In this document: positions 27,004 through 34,008 of the stretch, in pieces
Layout: each line of letters begins with the position of its first letter
Numbering within the stretch: position 1 is the stretch's first letter
Assembly: GCF_000275725.1 (NCBI RefSeq)
Contig: NZ_AJTS01000038.1
Span: forward strand, 1-64,000
Length of the DNA: 64,000 bases
From: Vreelandella stevensii S18214
Lineage (GTDB): Bacteria; Pseudomonadota; Gammaproteobacteria; Pseudomonadales; Halomonadaceae
Direction: 5' to 3'
Program-made: the position numbers and the translations under genes
The notes under the pieces: generated by a model
The model's input: only the letters and a program-made list of their open reading frames with translations
Database searches by the model: none
Told to the model about the DNA's origin: nothing

Positions 27004-28164
27004 ATGCCCCCACCCAAGCGGCTATTGCTGGTCGGCGCAGGCCACGCCCACGCCTTCGTGCTGGAAGCGTTTGCCCAGCGCCCGGACCCGACGATATCGC
27101 TCACGGTGGTCAGCGATAGTCCACTGGCCGCCTATTCCGGTGGCGTGCCTGCCTGGCTTGCGGGGGAGTGCACGCTGCGCGACACCCAGCTGGACATCGC
27201 CGCGCTCTGCCAGCGGGCGGGGGCTCGTCTCATCACCTCACCGGCCGTGGCCCTGTGCCCCACGAAACGCCAGGTCACTCTGCAGGACGGCCATGTGGTG
27301 GCCTTCGACGTGGCCTCGCTCAACGTGGGCGCAACTCTCCAGCCGCCTCAGCACGCCGAAAACGCTGAGCGCACGCAGCCCGCCCTGCTGGCCATGCGGC
27401 CACTCGGTTCTCTGCACCATCGCTGGCAGGCGCTGTTGGAGGATATCGACCAGTTGCCTCCCGGCACACGGCAGAACGTGGTGAGCGTGGGGGGCGGTGC
27501 GGCGGGCTGTGAAACCCTGATGAGCGTACTGGCACAGCTGCGCCAACGGCGTCCCGACGTGGCATGGAAAGGCGCCATCATCAGCGCGTCCCCCTCGCTG
27601 CTGCCTGGCGCTGGCTGGCTACCGCGCAGGCTGGTACTGCGCGCACTTCAACGGGCCGATATTGCCGTACACGCGGGATTACGGGGCAGTGCATTAGTGG
27701 CGGGCGGCGTGCATACGCAAGCAGGCCAGCGTATCGACGCCGACATCGTGCTCTGGGCCACCGGCGCCGTGGGCCAGCCTTGGCTCGAGAAAACCGCGCT
27801 GCCACGCAACGAACGGGGGTTCATCAGCGTGAACACGACCCTCGAAGTCACAGGCCACTCGGGGATATTTGCGGCGGGAGACTGTGCAGCTTTCGGCCAG
27901 CACACGCCGCCACTGCCCAAGGCCGGCGTGTACGCAGTGCGTATGGGGCCCGTGTTGGCCGACAACCTGCGAGCCGCCTGCTACGGCGCCCCGCTGGCCA
28001 CCTGGGAGCCCCCCAGGCGAGTGCTGGCACTGATTGGCACAGGGGACGGTCGCGCCATTGCCAGTCGAGGCGCCATCGGTTTTTCAGGCCGCTGGGTATG
28101 GGAATGGAAAAAGCGGATCGATGCGCGCTTCGTTGCCCGCTTCAATCCGCCTTTCACACATTAA
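27004..28164 (+). CDS. FAD-dependent pyridine nucleotide oxidoreductase
   Basis: Protein of 386 residues with an N-terminal FAD-binding motif L-L-V-G-A-G-H-A-H, a following S-G-G-V-P-A-W-L-A-G segment, a second nucleotide motif V-S-V-G-G-G-A-A-G-C-E, and the C-terminal F-A-A-G-D-C-A FAD contact. It resembles the NADH-dehydrogenase-like family that in some bacteria is fused to selenide water dikinase (SelD); here it stands alone and no selD is in the window. It has no redox disulfide. Electron acceptor and substrate are unknown. It lies 36 bases after the diguanylate cyclase, possibly co-transcribed. Confidence 0.82.
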   Translation: MPPPKRLLLVGAGHAHAFVLEAFAQRPDPTISLTVVSDSPLAAYSGGVPAWLAGECTLRDTQLDIAALCQRAGARLITSPAVALCPTKRQVTLQDGHVVAFDVASLNVGATLQPPQHAENAERTQPALLAMRPLGSLHHRWQALLEDIDQLPPGTRQNVVSVGGGAAGCETLMSVLAQLRQRRPDVAWKGAIISASPSLLPGAGWLPRRLVLRALQRADIAVHAGLRGSALVAGGVHTQAGQRIDADIVLWATGAVGQPWLEKTALPRNERGFISVNTTLEVTGHSGIFAAGDCAAFGQHTPPLPKAGVYAVRMGPVLADNLRAACYGAPLATWEPPRRVLALIGTGDGRAIASRGAIGFSGRWVWEWKKRIDARFVARFNPPFTH

Positions 28165-28181
28165 AACCGCCCCTACCGCTG

Positions 28182-28658
28182 CTAGCCGTTGGCTTTGCGC
28201 CAGCCGCCCAGCACCCGGCTATCCGGGCCGAAGAACACCAGCCGATCATGGTCGATCAGGTAGCGGTAGGCGGTATCCAGCATGTCCGTGACCCGCTTGG
28301 CACCTTCCATGTTCGGGCAGGCCATGCGGGTGGACGCCAACTCGCTGAACTCGATGCGCTGACTCTCTCCCAGGCTGACCGTACCGGTAAACTGGTTGCA
28401 GCCATCCGAACCACTCACCTTGCCGTCACGCCCAATGCGGAAAAATGGCGTACTGGGCATCGACAAACGCTCATCGGTCCCCACCAACAGCAGGTTCCAG
28501 CGCTGCTCGACGACCGGCCCCGACAGATCACCACGGGGGGGCGCATCCACTCGCTCCTGCTGCGGTGAGCTACCACAGGCCGCCACCAGTAGCGCCAGAC
28601 TCAACCCCATCAACGTATTACGATAGTGTGCTTTCACCTTGCGTGTGCTCCTGCTCAT
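28182..28658 (-). CDS. META-domain (HslJ-like) lipoprotein
   Basis: Lipoprotein of 158 residues with a lipobox L-V-A-A-C (about 24-28) after a basic N terminus. One META/DUF306 domain follows: W-N-L-L-L-V, then the characteristic G-S-D-G-C-N-Q-F-T-G and T-R-M-A-C-P segments. Related proteins (HslJ) are linked to novobiocin resistance or heat response, but the molecular role is not known. The start directly follows the glyoxalase stop, so the two genes are probably co-transcribed. Confidence 0.85.
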   Translation of the reverse strand: MSRSTRKVKAHYRNTLMGLSLALLVAACGSSPQQERVDAPPRGDLSGPVVEQRWNLLLVGTDERLSMPSTPFFRIGRDGKVSGSDGCNQFTGTVSLGESQRIEFSELASTRMACPNMEGAKRVTDMLDTAYRYLIDHDRLVFFGPDSRVLGGWRKANG

Positions 28659-29099
28659 TCACCAGCTGCCGCTGTTTTCCATGGATGCCCAAGGCTCTTG
28701 AGGCGCCAGGGCATCGCCTTTTTGCAATAACTCGATGGAGATGCCATCCGGCGACTTCACGAACGCCATATGGCCATCCCGAGGCGGACGATTGATGGTG
28801 ACGCCATTGTCCTGGAGCTTCTGGCACAGGTCGTAGATGTTCTCGACACGGTAAGCCAGGTGACCGAAATTGCGCCCGCCGGTGTACTCCTCAGGGTCCC
28901 AGTTGTAGGTCAGTTCCAGCTCGGGCGCCGTCAGGCGCGCTGAGCGCTCTTCATCGTCCGGCGCAGCCAGGAATATCAGCGTAAAACGCCCTTTCTCGTT
29001 CTCTTTACGGCGTACTTCCTTGAGACCTAGCAGGTCGCAATAGAAGTGAAGCGAAGCGTCCAGGTCATGGACGCGAACCATGGTATGTAGAAATTGCAT
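28659..29099 (-). CDS. gloA: Lactoylglutathione lyase (glyoxalase I)
   Basis: Vicinal-oxygen-chelate enzyme of 146 residues that isomerises the methylglyoxal-glutathione hemithioacetal to S-lactoylglutathione in the cytosol. The four metal ligands are recognisable as H5, E62, H80 and E123, and L-E-L-T-Y-N-W and N-F-G-H-L-A are family signatures. Length is normal (E. coli GloA is 135). It is followed immediately by the META lipoprotein gene. Confidence 0.94.
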   Translation of the reverse strand: MQFLHTMVRVHDLDASLHFYCDLLGLKEVRRKENEKGRFTLIFLAAPDDEERSARLTAPELELTYNWDPEEYTGGRNFGHLAYRVENIYDLCQKLQDNGVTINRPPRDGHMAFVKSPDGISIELLQKGDALAPQEPWASMENSGSW

Positions 29100-29154
29100 T
29101 GAGTCGTCTCTCTCTGGTCAAGTGCAGCGCCAGTAGGTCAGCGCTAACCCTTTG

Positions 29155-29610
29155 CTATGGTTGAAGATACTCGCTAAAGATAGCAGGCGGACGCGCATCG
29201 CGGGTGAATCCGAGCACCGCGTAGTCGTCTACCCTGCCGGTTTCCATGCCCGGTGAACCATGCGGCATACCGGGTACGGCCAGGCCAGCAATAGCCGGGC
29301 GCTCCTCCAGCAAGCGCTGAATGTCACCCGCTGGCACGTGGCCCTCGATGACATAGCCCTCTACCAGCGCCGTATGACAGGACGCCAGCTCAGGGGTAAC
29401 GCCATGCTCTATCTTGATGGCGCGCACCCCATCATGGCGGTGGTGGTCGACCTCGAAGCCAGCCTCTTCCAGATGGCTGACCCAGTCGCTGCAACAGCCG
29501 CAGTGTGGGTCACTGTGTACCTCGATCACGGGAGCGGCCTGTGCAGACGACAACGATACGGCCAGCCCTGCTATCATCAACAGCGGCATTATTAGACGTT
29601 TTTTTGACAT
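29155..29610 (-). CDS. DUF411 metal-binding periplasmic protein
   Basis: Protein of 151 residues with a Sec signal peptide (cleavage near S-A-Q-A before A-P-V-I) and the DUF411 core: D-P-H-C-G-C-C-S-D-W near the N terminus, C-H-T-A and the G-H-V-P-A-G-D-I segment. Members often sit in copper or other metal-resistance loci and probably bind metal through the cysteines and histidines, but function is unproven. No copper genes are adjacent here. Confidence 0.88.
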   Translation of the reverse strand: MSKKRLIMPLLMIAGLAVSLSSAQAAPVIEVHSDPHCGCCSDWVSHLEEAGFEVDHHRHDGVRAIKIEHGVTPELASCHTALVEGYVIEGHVPAGDIQRLLEERPAIAGLAVPGMPHGSPGMETGRVDDYAVLGFTRDARPPAIFSEYLQP

Positions 29611-29640
29611 TTCATCACCATCACTAAAGATCTGTATAAT
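29611..29640 (+). promoter_or_regulatory. Predicted promoter for the DUF457-type hydrolase gene
   Basis: A consensus -10 TATAAT at 29635-29640 with a weak -35 TTCATC at 29611-29616 (18-base spacer). This is the AT-rich divergent region between the DUF411 gene and the plus-strand gene at 29686. The -10 is convincing; the -35 is poor. Confidence 0.5.
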
Positions 29641-29685
29641 ACTAACACCATCACGCGATAGACGGGACGACCCCGGGAGGCATCA

Positions 29686-30765
29686 GTGGATTCGATTACA
29701 CAGGCGGCATTGGGCGCCGCTGTGGGCGGCGCGATATTGGGGCGCCGCTGGGGCCGCAAGGCCATCGTGGTGGGCGCGCTTTTGGGCACACTGCCCGACC
29801 TGGACGTGGTGCTGGACTACGGCGATGCGGTGGCCAATGTCACCGAGCACCGTGGCTTCAGCCATTCGCTGTTCGTGCTGACGGGGCTGGGTACGCTGCT
29901 GGCCCTCCTGACCGCCTACCGCTGGCCCGCCACGCGGCAGCGCCCCGTTCACCTGCGCCACTGGTGGTGGTTCTACGTCCTCTGCCTGACCACCCACCCA
30001 CTGCTGGACGCCCTGACCACCTACGGCACCCAGCTGTTCTGGCCGCTGGACGTGCCCCCGGCTGCGTGGCCGATCGTGTTCATCATCGACCCGCTTTATA
30101 CGCTGCCGCTATTGCTGGCCCTGCTGATTGGCGCCTCGACCCACAAGGTGCAAAAAGCGTGTCGCGTGGGCCTGGCGGTGTCCAGCGCCTACCTGCTGCT
30201 GGCCGCGGGCGCCAAGTGGCACGTCGAGCAGCGCCTGGCCCCCACCCTGGCTGAGGCCAACCTGCAGCAGGCGCCAGTAATGGTGCAGCCCACCCCCTTC
30301 AATATTGCCCTATGGCGCGCCACAATCATTGACGACGATCACTACTACGAAAGCTTGATCAGCGTGTTCGACCGCCAGCGCACACCTACGCTTGAGCCAT
30401 TGCGGCGTAACGTGGCACTGGAAAGCGCGGCCCTTGGCAACCCCAAAGGGGAGCGCCTGGCCTGGTTCACGGGGCCATTCCTGCGCTACGAGATCCGCCA
30501 GATCGATGGCGTCGATACACTAATCGCCACCGACATTCGTCTCGGGTTCCCCGGCTTTCACCCCTTCAACTTCACCCTGGCCACCCGGGAAGATGAGCGC
30601 TGGGTACCGCTGGAGGTCAGCGAGCAGGTCAGCACCCCACGCGGGCTGGAGCTGGAAACCCTGGCGCGCCTGGCGTCACGGGCAGGCGGCGATATTTCGG
30701 CACTCTGCGCCACTGACTTCGTCGACCCTCAATGGCGCACCGAGCCGTTTCTTTATCGCTGCTGA
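29686..30765 (+). CDS. Membrane-bound metal-dependent hydrolase, YdjM/DUF457 type
   Basis: Inner-membrane protein of 359 residues beginning with the family signature D-S-I-T-Q-A-A-L-G-A-A-V-G and continuing with L-P-D-L-D-V and H-R-G-F-S-H-S, whose Asp and His residues are the presumed metal ligands. About four to five hydrophobic segments lie before residue 180; the C-terminal 170 residues are soluble. Some relatives (LexA-induced YdjM) respond to DNA damage; no LexA box is evident here. The start is GTG preceded by GGGAGG. Confidence 0.83.
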   Translation: MDSITQAALGAAVGGAILGRRWGRKAIVVGALLGTLPDLDVVLDYGDAVANVTEHRGFSHSLFVLTGLGTLLALLTAYRWPATRQRPVHLRHWWWFYVLCLTTHPLLDALTTYGTQLFWPLDVPPAAWPIVFIIDPLYTLPLLLALLIGASTHKVQKACRVGLAVSSAYLLLAAGAKWHVEQRLAPTLAEANLQQAPVMVQPTPFNIALWRATIIDDDHYYESLISVFDRQRTPTLEPLRRNVALESAALGNPKGERLAWFTGPFLRYEIRQIDGVDTLIATDIRLGFPGFHPFNFTLATREDERWVPLEVSEQVSTPRGLELETLARLASRAGGDISALCATDFVDPQWRTEPFLYRC

Positions 30766-30795
30766 CCCCTCATGAAGGGAAATTCAGAGTTGTGA

Positions 30796-31524
30796 TCAGG
30801 GCGCAATGCCCTGGCCACACCCCTTGTACTGTTCGCCGCCGATACTGACCGTGACACGGGCAGGGTACGGCTGGCCTTTCATGTCGTCAAAACAGGCCCC
30901 TGACTCGATCCTCACCCGGAAAAACGACTCGGCATCGGCGTTTTCGATCACCACACGACCCGCGGCGTTATCCATGACGCTGACCATATAAGGTAGCGTG
31001 GTCGTTTCACTGCCGTACTGCGTGGTCCAGGTCATGACCGGTGCGTCATGGGCCAGCTCGATACTCCAGCCGGGCTCGTTGCCTCGTGCCAGGAACATGA
31101 CGCCCGGATGTGCCGAACGGGTGGCCGCAGCGCGTGCCAACCCCTGCTGGCACTGCAACTGACCCCGCGGCGTCTCTACCTGGGCCTGCTCGCCACGGTT
31201 CCAGAAACTGATCTCGCCATCCTGATAACGCGCGCCACTGGCCACCACAGCCTGCGGCAAACGCCAGGCACCGTGCAGTGACCACAAGCGCAATTCGTCG
31301 CCATTCAAGGCGGTGACCAGATCCTGATGAGCCGGCTGGCAATGCCAGGCCTGGAACTGCTCCGCACTGCCGGGAAACAGCGCAGAAGGCAACAAGGGCG
31401 CTGTGCTATGCACCGTGGTGCGGGTGGGGGTTTCCGCCGCAGGTGGGGTGCTGGCACAGCCTGCCAGCAGGGCCACCGAGGCCATGGCCAACAGCGGACG
31501 AAAGGTAATGGGCTTGGCGATCAT
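30796..31524 (-). CDS. Lipoprotein with MliC/COG3650-like C-terminal region
   Basis: Lipoprotein of 242 residues with lipobox L-L-A-G-C (about 19-23). The middle third, with C-Q and W-N-R-G-E-Q-A segments, suggests an MliC-like beta-barrel fold (lysozyme inhibitor type). The C-terminal part carries A-R-G-N-E-P-G-W-S and A-C-F-D-D-M-K-G-Q-P-Y-P, hallmarks of the COG3650 domain of unknown function. The cellular role is probably in the periplasm or outer membrane; lysozyme inhibition is only an inference. Confidence 0.75.
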   Translation of the reverse strand: MIAKPITFRPLLAMASVALLAGCASTPPAAETPTRTTVHSTAPLLPSALFPGSAEQFQAWHCQPAHQDLVTALNGDELRLWSLHGAWRLPQAVVASGARYQDGEISFWNRGEQAQVETPRGQLQCQQGLARAAATRSAHPGVMFLARGNEPGWSIELAHDAPVMTWTTQYGSETTTLPYMVSVMDNAAGRVVIENADAESFFRVRIESGACFDDMKGQPYPARVTVSIGGEQYKGCGQGIAP

Positions 31525-31538
31525 GAGGCAGGTTCCCG

Positions 31539-32051
31539 TTATGACGGTTTGAAGGCGCTGAGATCATGCGGATCGAAAGACGTTACCTCTGCGGGCAAGC
31601 CAAGCGCTTCGCGCCGGACCTTGACCTGCATTTTTTCGGCCAGCCGCTCGGCATCGTCATCGGTGGTGCGGCCGTTCAGCTCGGCCAGTTGCGACATGCC
31701 CTGGTGATAAAAGGTCAGGATATCCAGCGCCAGACGATTATCCTCTTCTACCCCACGACGCAGCGGCTGCAGATAGCTGCTGATGCGCGACAGGTGATGC
31801 TTGAGCTGCCAGACATAGCGCATCTCCACCATCCAGGGCCGCTCACGCAGGGCCGCAAACATGGCGCTGGTCGCCAGCAGACCCAGCAGCACCCCGAGGG
31901 CATTCAGCCAGAAGCTGCTGCCGAAAGTCGCGGTCAGCAGCATGGAGAACAGAAGGCCGAATACCACCAACTGCCCTGCCATGATGATGCTGATGATGCG
32001 CGCCTTGCGCCGATAGGTATCTGGATCGTGGTGCTCAAGGGTAAAGGCCAT
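31539..32051 (-). CDS. DUF3087 family membrane protein
   Basis: Protein of 170 residues with two transmembrane segments (about 20-45 and 48-68) followed by a soluble helical domain. The opening F-T-L-E-H-H-D-P-D-T-Y-R-R-K-A-R and the K-H-H-L-S-R-I-S-S-Y-L segment match the DUF3087 family, known mainly from gammaproteobacteria with unknown function. ATG 32051 is chosen because GAGG lies seven bases upstream; a TTG six bases earlier is possible. It lies between aroG and the COG3650 lipoprotein gene on the same strand. Confidence 0.78.
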   Translation of the reverse strand: MAFTLEHHDPDTYRRKARIISIIMAGQLVVFGLLFSMLLTATFGSSFWLNALGVLLGLLATSAMFAALRERPWMVEMRYVWQLKHHLSRISSYLQPLRRGVEEDNRLALDILTFYHQGMSQLAELNGRTTDDDAERLAEKMQVKVRREALGLPAEVTSFDPHDLSAFKPS

Positions 32052-32114
32052 GGCCAACCTCGTTATCGAAAGGAACCTCTTATGATACGGGGCTGACCAG
32101 GTCAGTCAACGCGC

Positions 32115-33179
32115 TCAGGCCAGCTGTTCGGCGGCACTCTTCAGCAGCCGCTCGGTGGTCTCCCAACCCACGCAGGCATCGGTGACCGAGACGCCATAGC
32201 GCAGTTGGCCAAGGCTCAGCGGCTGCTTGCCTTCGACCAGATGGCTCTCCAGCATCAGCGCGACCAGGCGGGCCTCGCCTGCCTGGCGCTGTGCCAGCAC
32301 CTCCCGCATGACCTCGCTTTGCCGACGATGATCCTTGCGAGCGTTGGCATGGCTGCAGTCCACCATCAGGCGCGGGTTCTGCCCCGCACGTTGCAGCGTG
32401 TCGATGGCCGCCTGCACGTGGTGGGCCTGGTAATTGGGCTCGCCGTGCCCGCCGCGCAACACCACATGGGTGTGCGGGTTACCGGCGGTTTCCTGCATGA
32501 TGGGGCGGCCCTGGCGGTCCATGGCAAACCGCTGATGGGCGTGCGCCGCAGCCTGCATGGCGTCGATGGCCACCTGCACATCGCCACTGGTGGCGTTCTT
32601 GAAACCCACCGCGGCGGTCAGGTCACTGGCCAGCTCCCGGTGCAGCTGGGACTCCGTGGTCCGCGCGCCAATCGCCACCCAGCTCAGCAGGTCATCCAGG
32701 TAAGGCGCCAGCATGGGCTGCAGCAGCTCGGTCGCTACCGGCAAGCCGCGCGAGGCCACCGCATGCATCAACTCCCGCGACAGGGCAATTCCATGAGGCA
32801 TGTCGCCGCTGCCATCCAGGTGCGGGTCGTAGGCCAGTCCCTTCCAGCCCACCGTGGTACGCGGCTTCTCCACGTAGACACGCATGACCGGCAGGATATG
32901 CTGGCCAATGTCGTCGCTGAGCGCCGCCAGGCGGTCGGCATACTCCAGTGCAGCGTCCGGGTCGTGAATGGAGCAAGGCCCGACCACCACCAGCAGGCGG
33001 TCATCCTGGCCATTCAAAATACGTTGTACCGCACGCTGCTGCTCGGCAATCTGTACGGCCAAGGGGGCATTGATGGCAATGCGCTGGCGCAGCTCAGCGG
33101 GCAACGGCAAGGGCGTGGAGGACAAGGAGACGTGGTCGTCTGCCAGGGGCGTGCATTGGGGGGCAATAGGGGCATTCAT
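32115..33179 (-). CDS. aroG: 3-deoxy-7-phosphoheptulonate synthase, class I
   Basis: DAHP synthase of 354 residues, which condenses phosphoenolpyruvate and erythrose 4-phosphate in the first step of the shikimate pathway. Typical segments include V-V-G-P-C-S-I-H-D, K-P-R-T-T-V-G-W-K-G, G-A-R-T-T-E-S-Q and D-C-S-H-A-N. The isozyme's feedback specificity (Phe, Tyr or Trp) cannot be read safely. ATG 33179 has GGAGAG upstream and lies three bases after the stop of an aromatic-rich small ORF. An attenuator lies further upstream (33440-33671), so expression is probably tuned to aromatic amino acid supply. Confidence 0.94.
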   Translation of the reverse strand: MNAPIAPQCTPLADDHVSLSSTPLPLPAELRQRIAINAPLAVQIAEQQRAVQRILNGQDDRLLVVVGPCSIHDPDAALEYADRLAALSDDIGQHILPVMRVYVEKPRTTVGWKGLAYDPHLDGSGDMPHGIALSRELMHAVASRGLPVATELLQPMLAPYLDDLLSWVAIGARTTESQLHRELASDLTAAVGFKNATSGDVQVAIDAMQAAAHAHQRFAMDRQGRPIMQETAGNPHTHVVLRGGHGEPNYQAHHVQAAIDTLQRAGQNPRLMVDCSHANARKDHRRQSEVMREVLAQRQAGEARLVALMLESHLVEGKQPLSLGQLRYGVSVTDACVGWETTERLLKSAAEQLA

Positions 33180-33182
33180 GGG

Positions 33183-33362
33183 TCAACTCTCCGAGATCGT
33201 GGGACACAGCGCTAAACATCGCAATCCTTCCTTGCCACCCAGGCAAGCACGATCGGAGGTGGCAGCTTGCACCGACCGCGCGTCACTAAATCGCCAGCCA
33301 TAGCCATAGCCGATATAACGGAAGGCCTGGGGGCTAACGATTGCGCGGTTGCGGTAAGACAT
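33183..33362 (-). CDS. Aromatic-rich small ORF directly upstream of aroG (second leader peptide)
   Basis: Predicted peptide of 59 residues with a strong ribosome site (AGGAG seven bases before the ATG). It contains a dense aromatic run F-R-Y-I-G-Y-G-Y-G-W-R-F at residues 14-25. The stop TGA ends three bases before the aroG ATG, so the aroG ribosome site lies inside this ORF. In the RNA, CTCCGA (plus-strand 33253-33258) can pair with TCGGAG (33189-33194), covering that site, and competes with a GCCACC/GGTGGC hairpin. This suggests translational coupling or translational attenuation. I do not recognise a protein family; the tail is low-complexity and probably not functional as a protein. Confidence 0.6.
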   Translation of the reverse strand: MSYRNRAIVSPQAFRYIGYGYGWRFSDARSVQAATSDRACLGGKEGLRCLALCPTISES

Positions 33363-33439
33363 GGTGCAGCTCCTGTGTTGCATTGAATGAAAACCCGTGG
33401 CCCGTTCAGGCCAGCCTGGCTGACCGCAGCGTAAAACGA

Positions 33440-33475
33440 AAAAAGCCTCGGTGGGGTAACCCACCGAGGCTTTTT
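33440..33475 (-). terminator. Attenuator terminator in the aroG leader
   Basis: An 11-bp stem GCCTCGGTGGG/CCCACCGAGGC (plus-strand 33445-33455 and 33460-33470) with a four-base loop, flanked by A and T runs so that it can terminate on both strands. On the minus strand it is followed by six T. It lies between the two aromatic-rich ORFs. Its 5' arm can instead pair (six of seven bases) with an upstream segment at 33497-33503, giving an antiterminator. Confidence 0.8.
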
Positions 33476-33496
33476 GCATGCGGCAGGTCACCTGTG

Positions 33497-33542
33497 CGGT
33501 GTGCCTGCCGACCCGACATCAGGCGTCGGCCAGCGGCACACC
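33497..33542 (-). promoter_or_regulatory. Alternative RNA helices of the aroG attenuator
   Basis: GGTGTGCC in the end of leader peptide 1 (plus-strand 33535-33542) pairs perfectly over 8 bp with GGCACACC (33498-33505). The same downstream segment can pair with the 5' arm of the terminator (33460-33466). A ribosome stalled on the Tyr/Trp/Phe codons would cover the first segment, freeing the second for antitermination, which is the logic of classical amino acid attenuators. Confidence 0.65.
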
Positions 33543-33671
33543 CTGGCTAAACCAATACGCTGCATAATAAACGGGCTGGAAAGACGCGACGCTCAGCGAC
33601 GTATACGCCCACGCGCCCACCACCGTTTCCGGTTGGCGCTGGCGGCGGTCTGAACACGCAGCATGATGCAT
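33519..33671 (-). CDS. aroG leader peptide 1
   Basis: Predicted leader peptide of 50 residues containing V-Y-Y-A-A-Y-W-F-S-Q-G at residues 34-44, that is three Tyr, one Trp and one Phe codon within seven. The ATG has AGGAAG six bases upstream. The stop lies about 43 bases before the attenuator stem, and the aromatic cluster is placed immediately before the first pairing segment, as in trp or phe leaders. A longer reading from TTG 33740 is possible but lacks a better ribosome site. Upstream, TTGCCA with 17 bases to CAGGAT is a weak candidate promoter. Confidence 0.7.
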   Translation of the reverse strand: MHHAACSDRRQRQPETVVGAWAYTSLSVASFQPVYYAAYWFSQGVPLADA

Positions 33672-33783
33672 GGCGGCTTCCTCATAAAAGTCATAACGAC
33701 GATACTGCTTAATCCTGCCTGCCAAAACGCCAAATGGCAACCCGCCATTCGAGGTTCTTCATGCAAGATTTTCCATTCAAGGG

Positions 33784-33806
33784 GCTGGCCTGTCCGTCAG
33801 GCCAGC
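33784..33806 (-). terminator. Hairpin after the 42-residue membrane protein gene
   Basis: Perfect 9-bp stem GCTGGCCTG (33784-33792) and CAGGCCAGC (33798-33806) with a five-base loop, eight bases past the small gene's stop. No long T run is seen on the minus strand, so strength is uncertain. It probably separates this gene from the aroG leader. Confidence 0.5.
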
Positions 33807-33813
33807 GGCAGCC

Positions 33814-33942
33814 TCAGTTACTGAAGGCCTGAATCCAGCCGATGGTGGCGGGCAGCGCACTCATGCTGACCAGCACGACGATGCCCAGCACGATAGGCAA
33901 CAGTCCGGATTCATCTTTGAAGTCTTCATCATGATGGGCCAT
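33814..33942 (-). CDS. Small single-pass membrane protein (42 residues)
   Basis: Short ORF of 42 codons with a very good ribosome site (GAGGAGG about five bases before the ATG). It has an acidic, His-rich N terminus (M-A-H-H-D-E-D-F-K-D-E-S), one hydrophobic helix (about 14-31, L-L-P-I-V-L-G-I-V-V-L-V) and a short tail ending W-I-Q-A-F-S-N. The hairpin after it and the clean initiation region support a real gene. I do not recognise a family. Its small size means automated callers may miss it. Confidence 0.68.
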   Translation of the reverse strand: MAHHDEDFKDESGLLPIVLGIVVLVSMSALPATIGWIQAFSN

Positions 33943-34008
33943 ATAGCCTCCTCGTCAAGGGTCTACAGGCGGCTCTTGCCGCTCTATTGCTTACGTCGGT
34001 AGATCATT

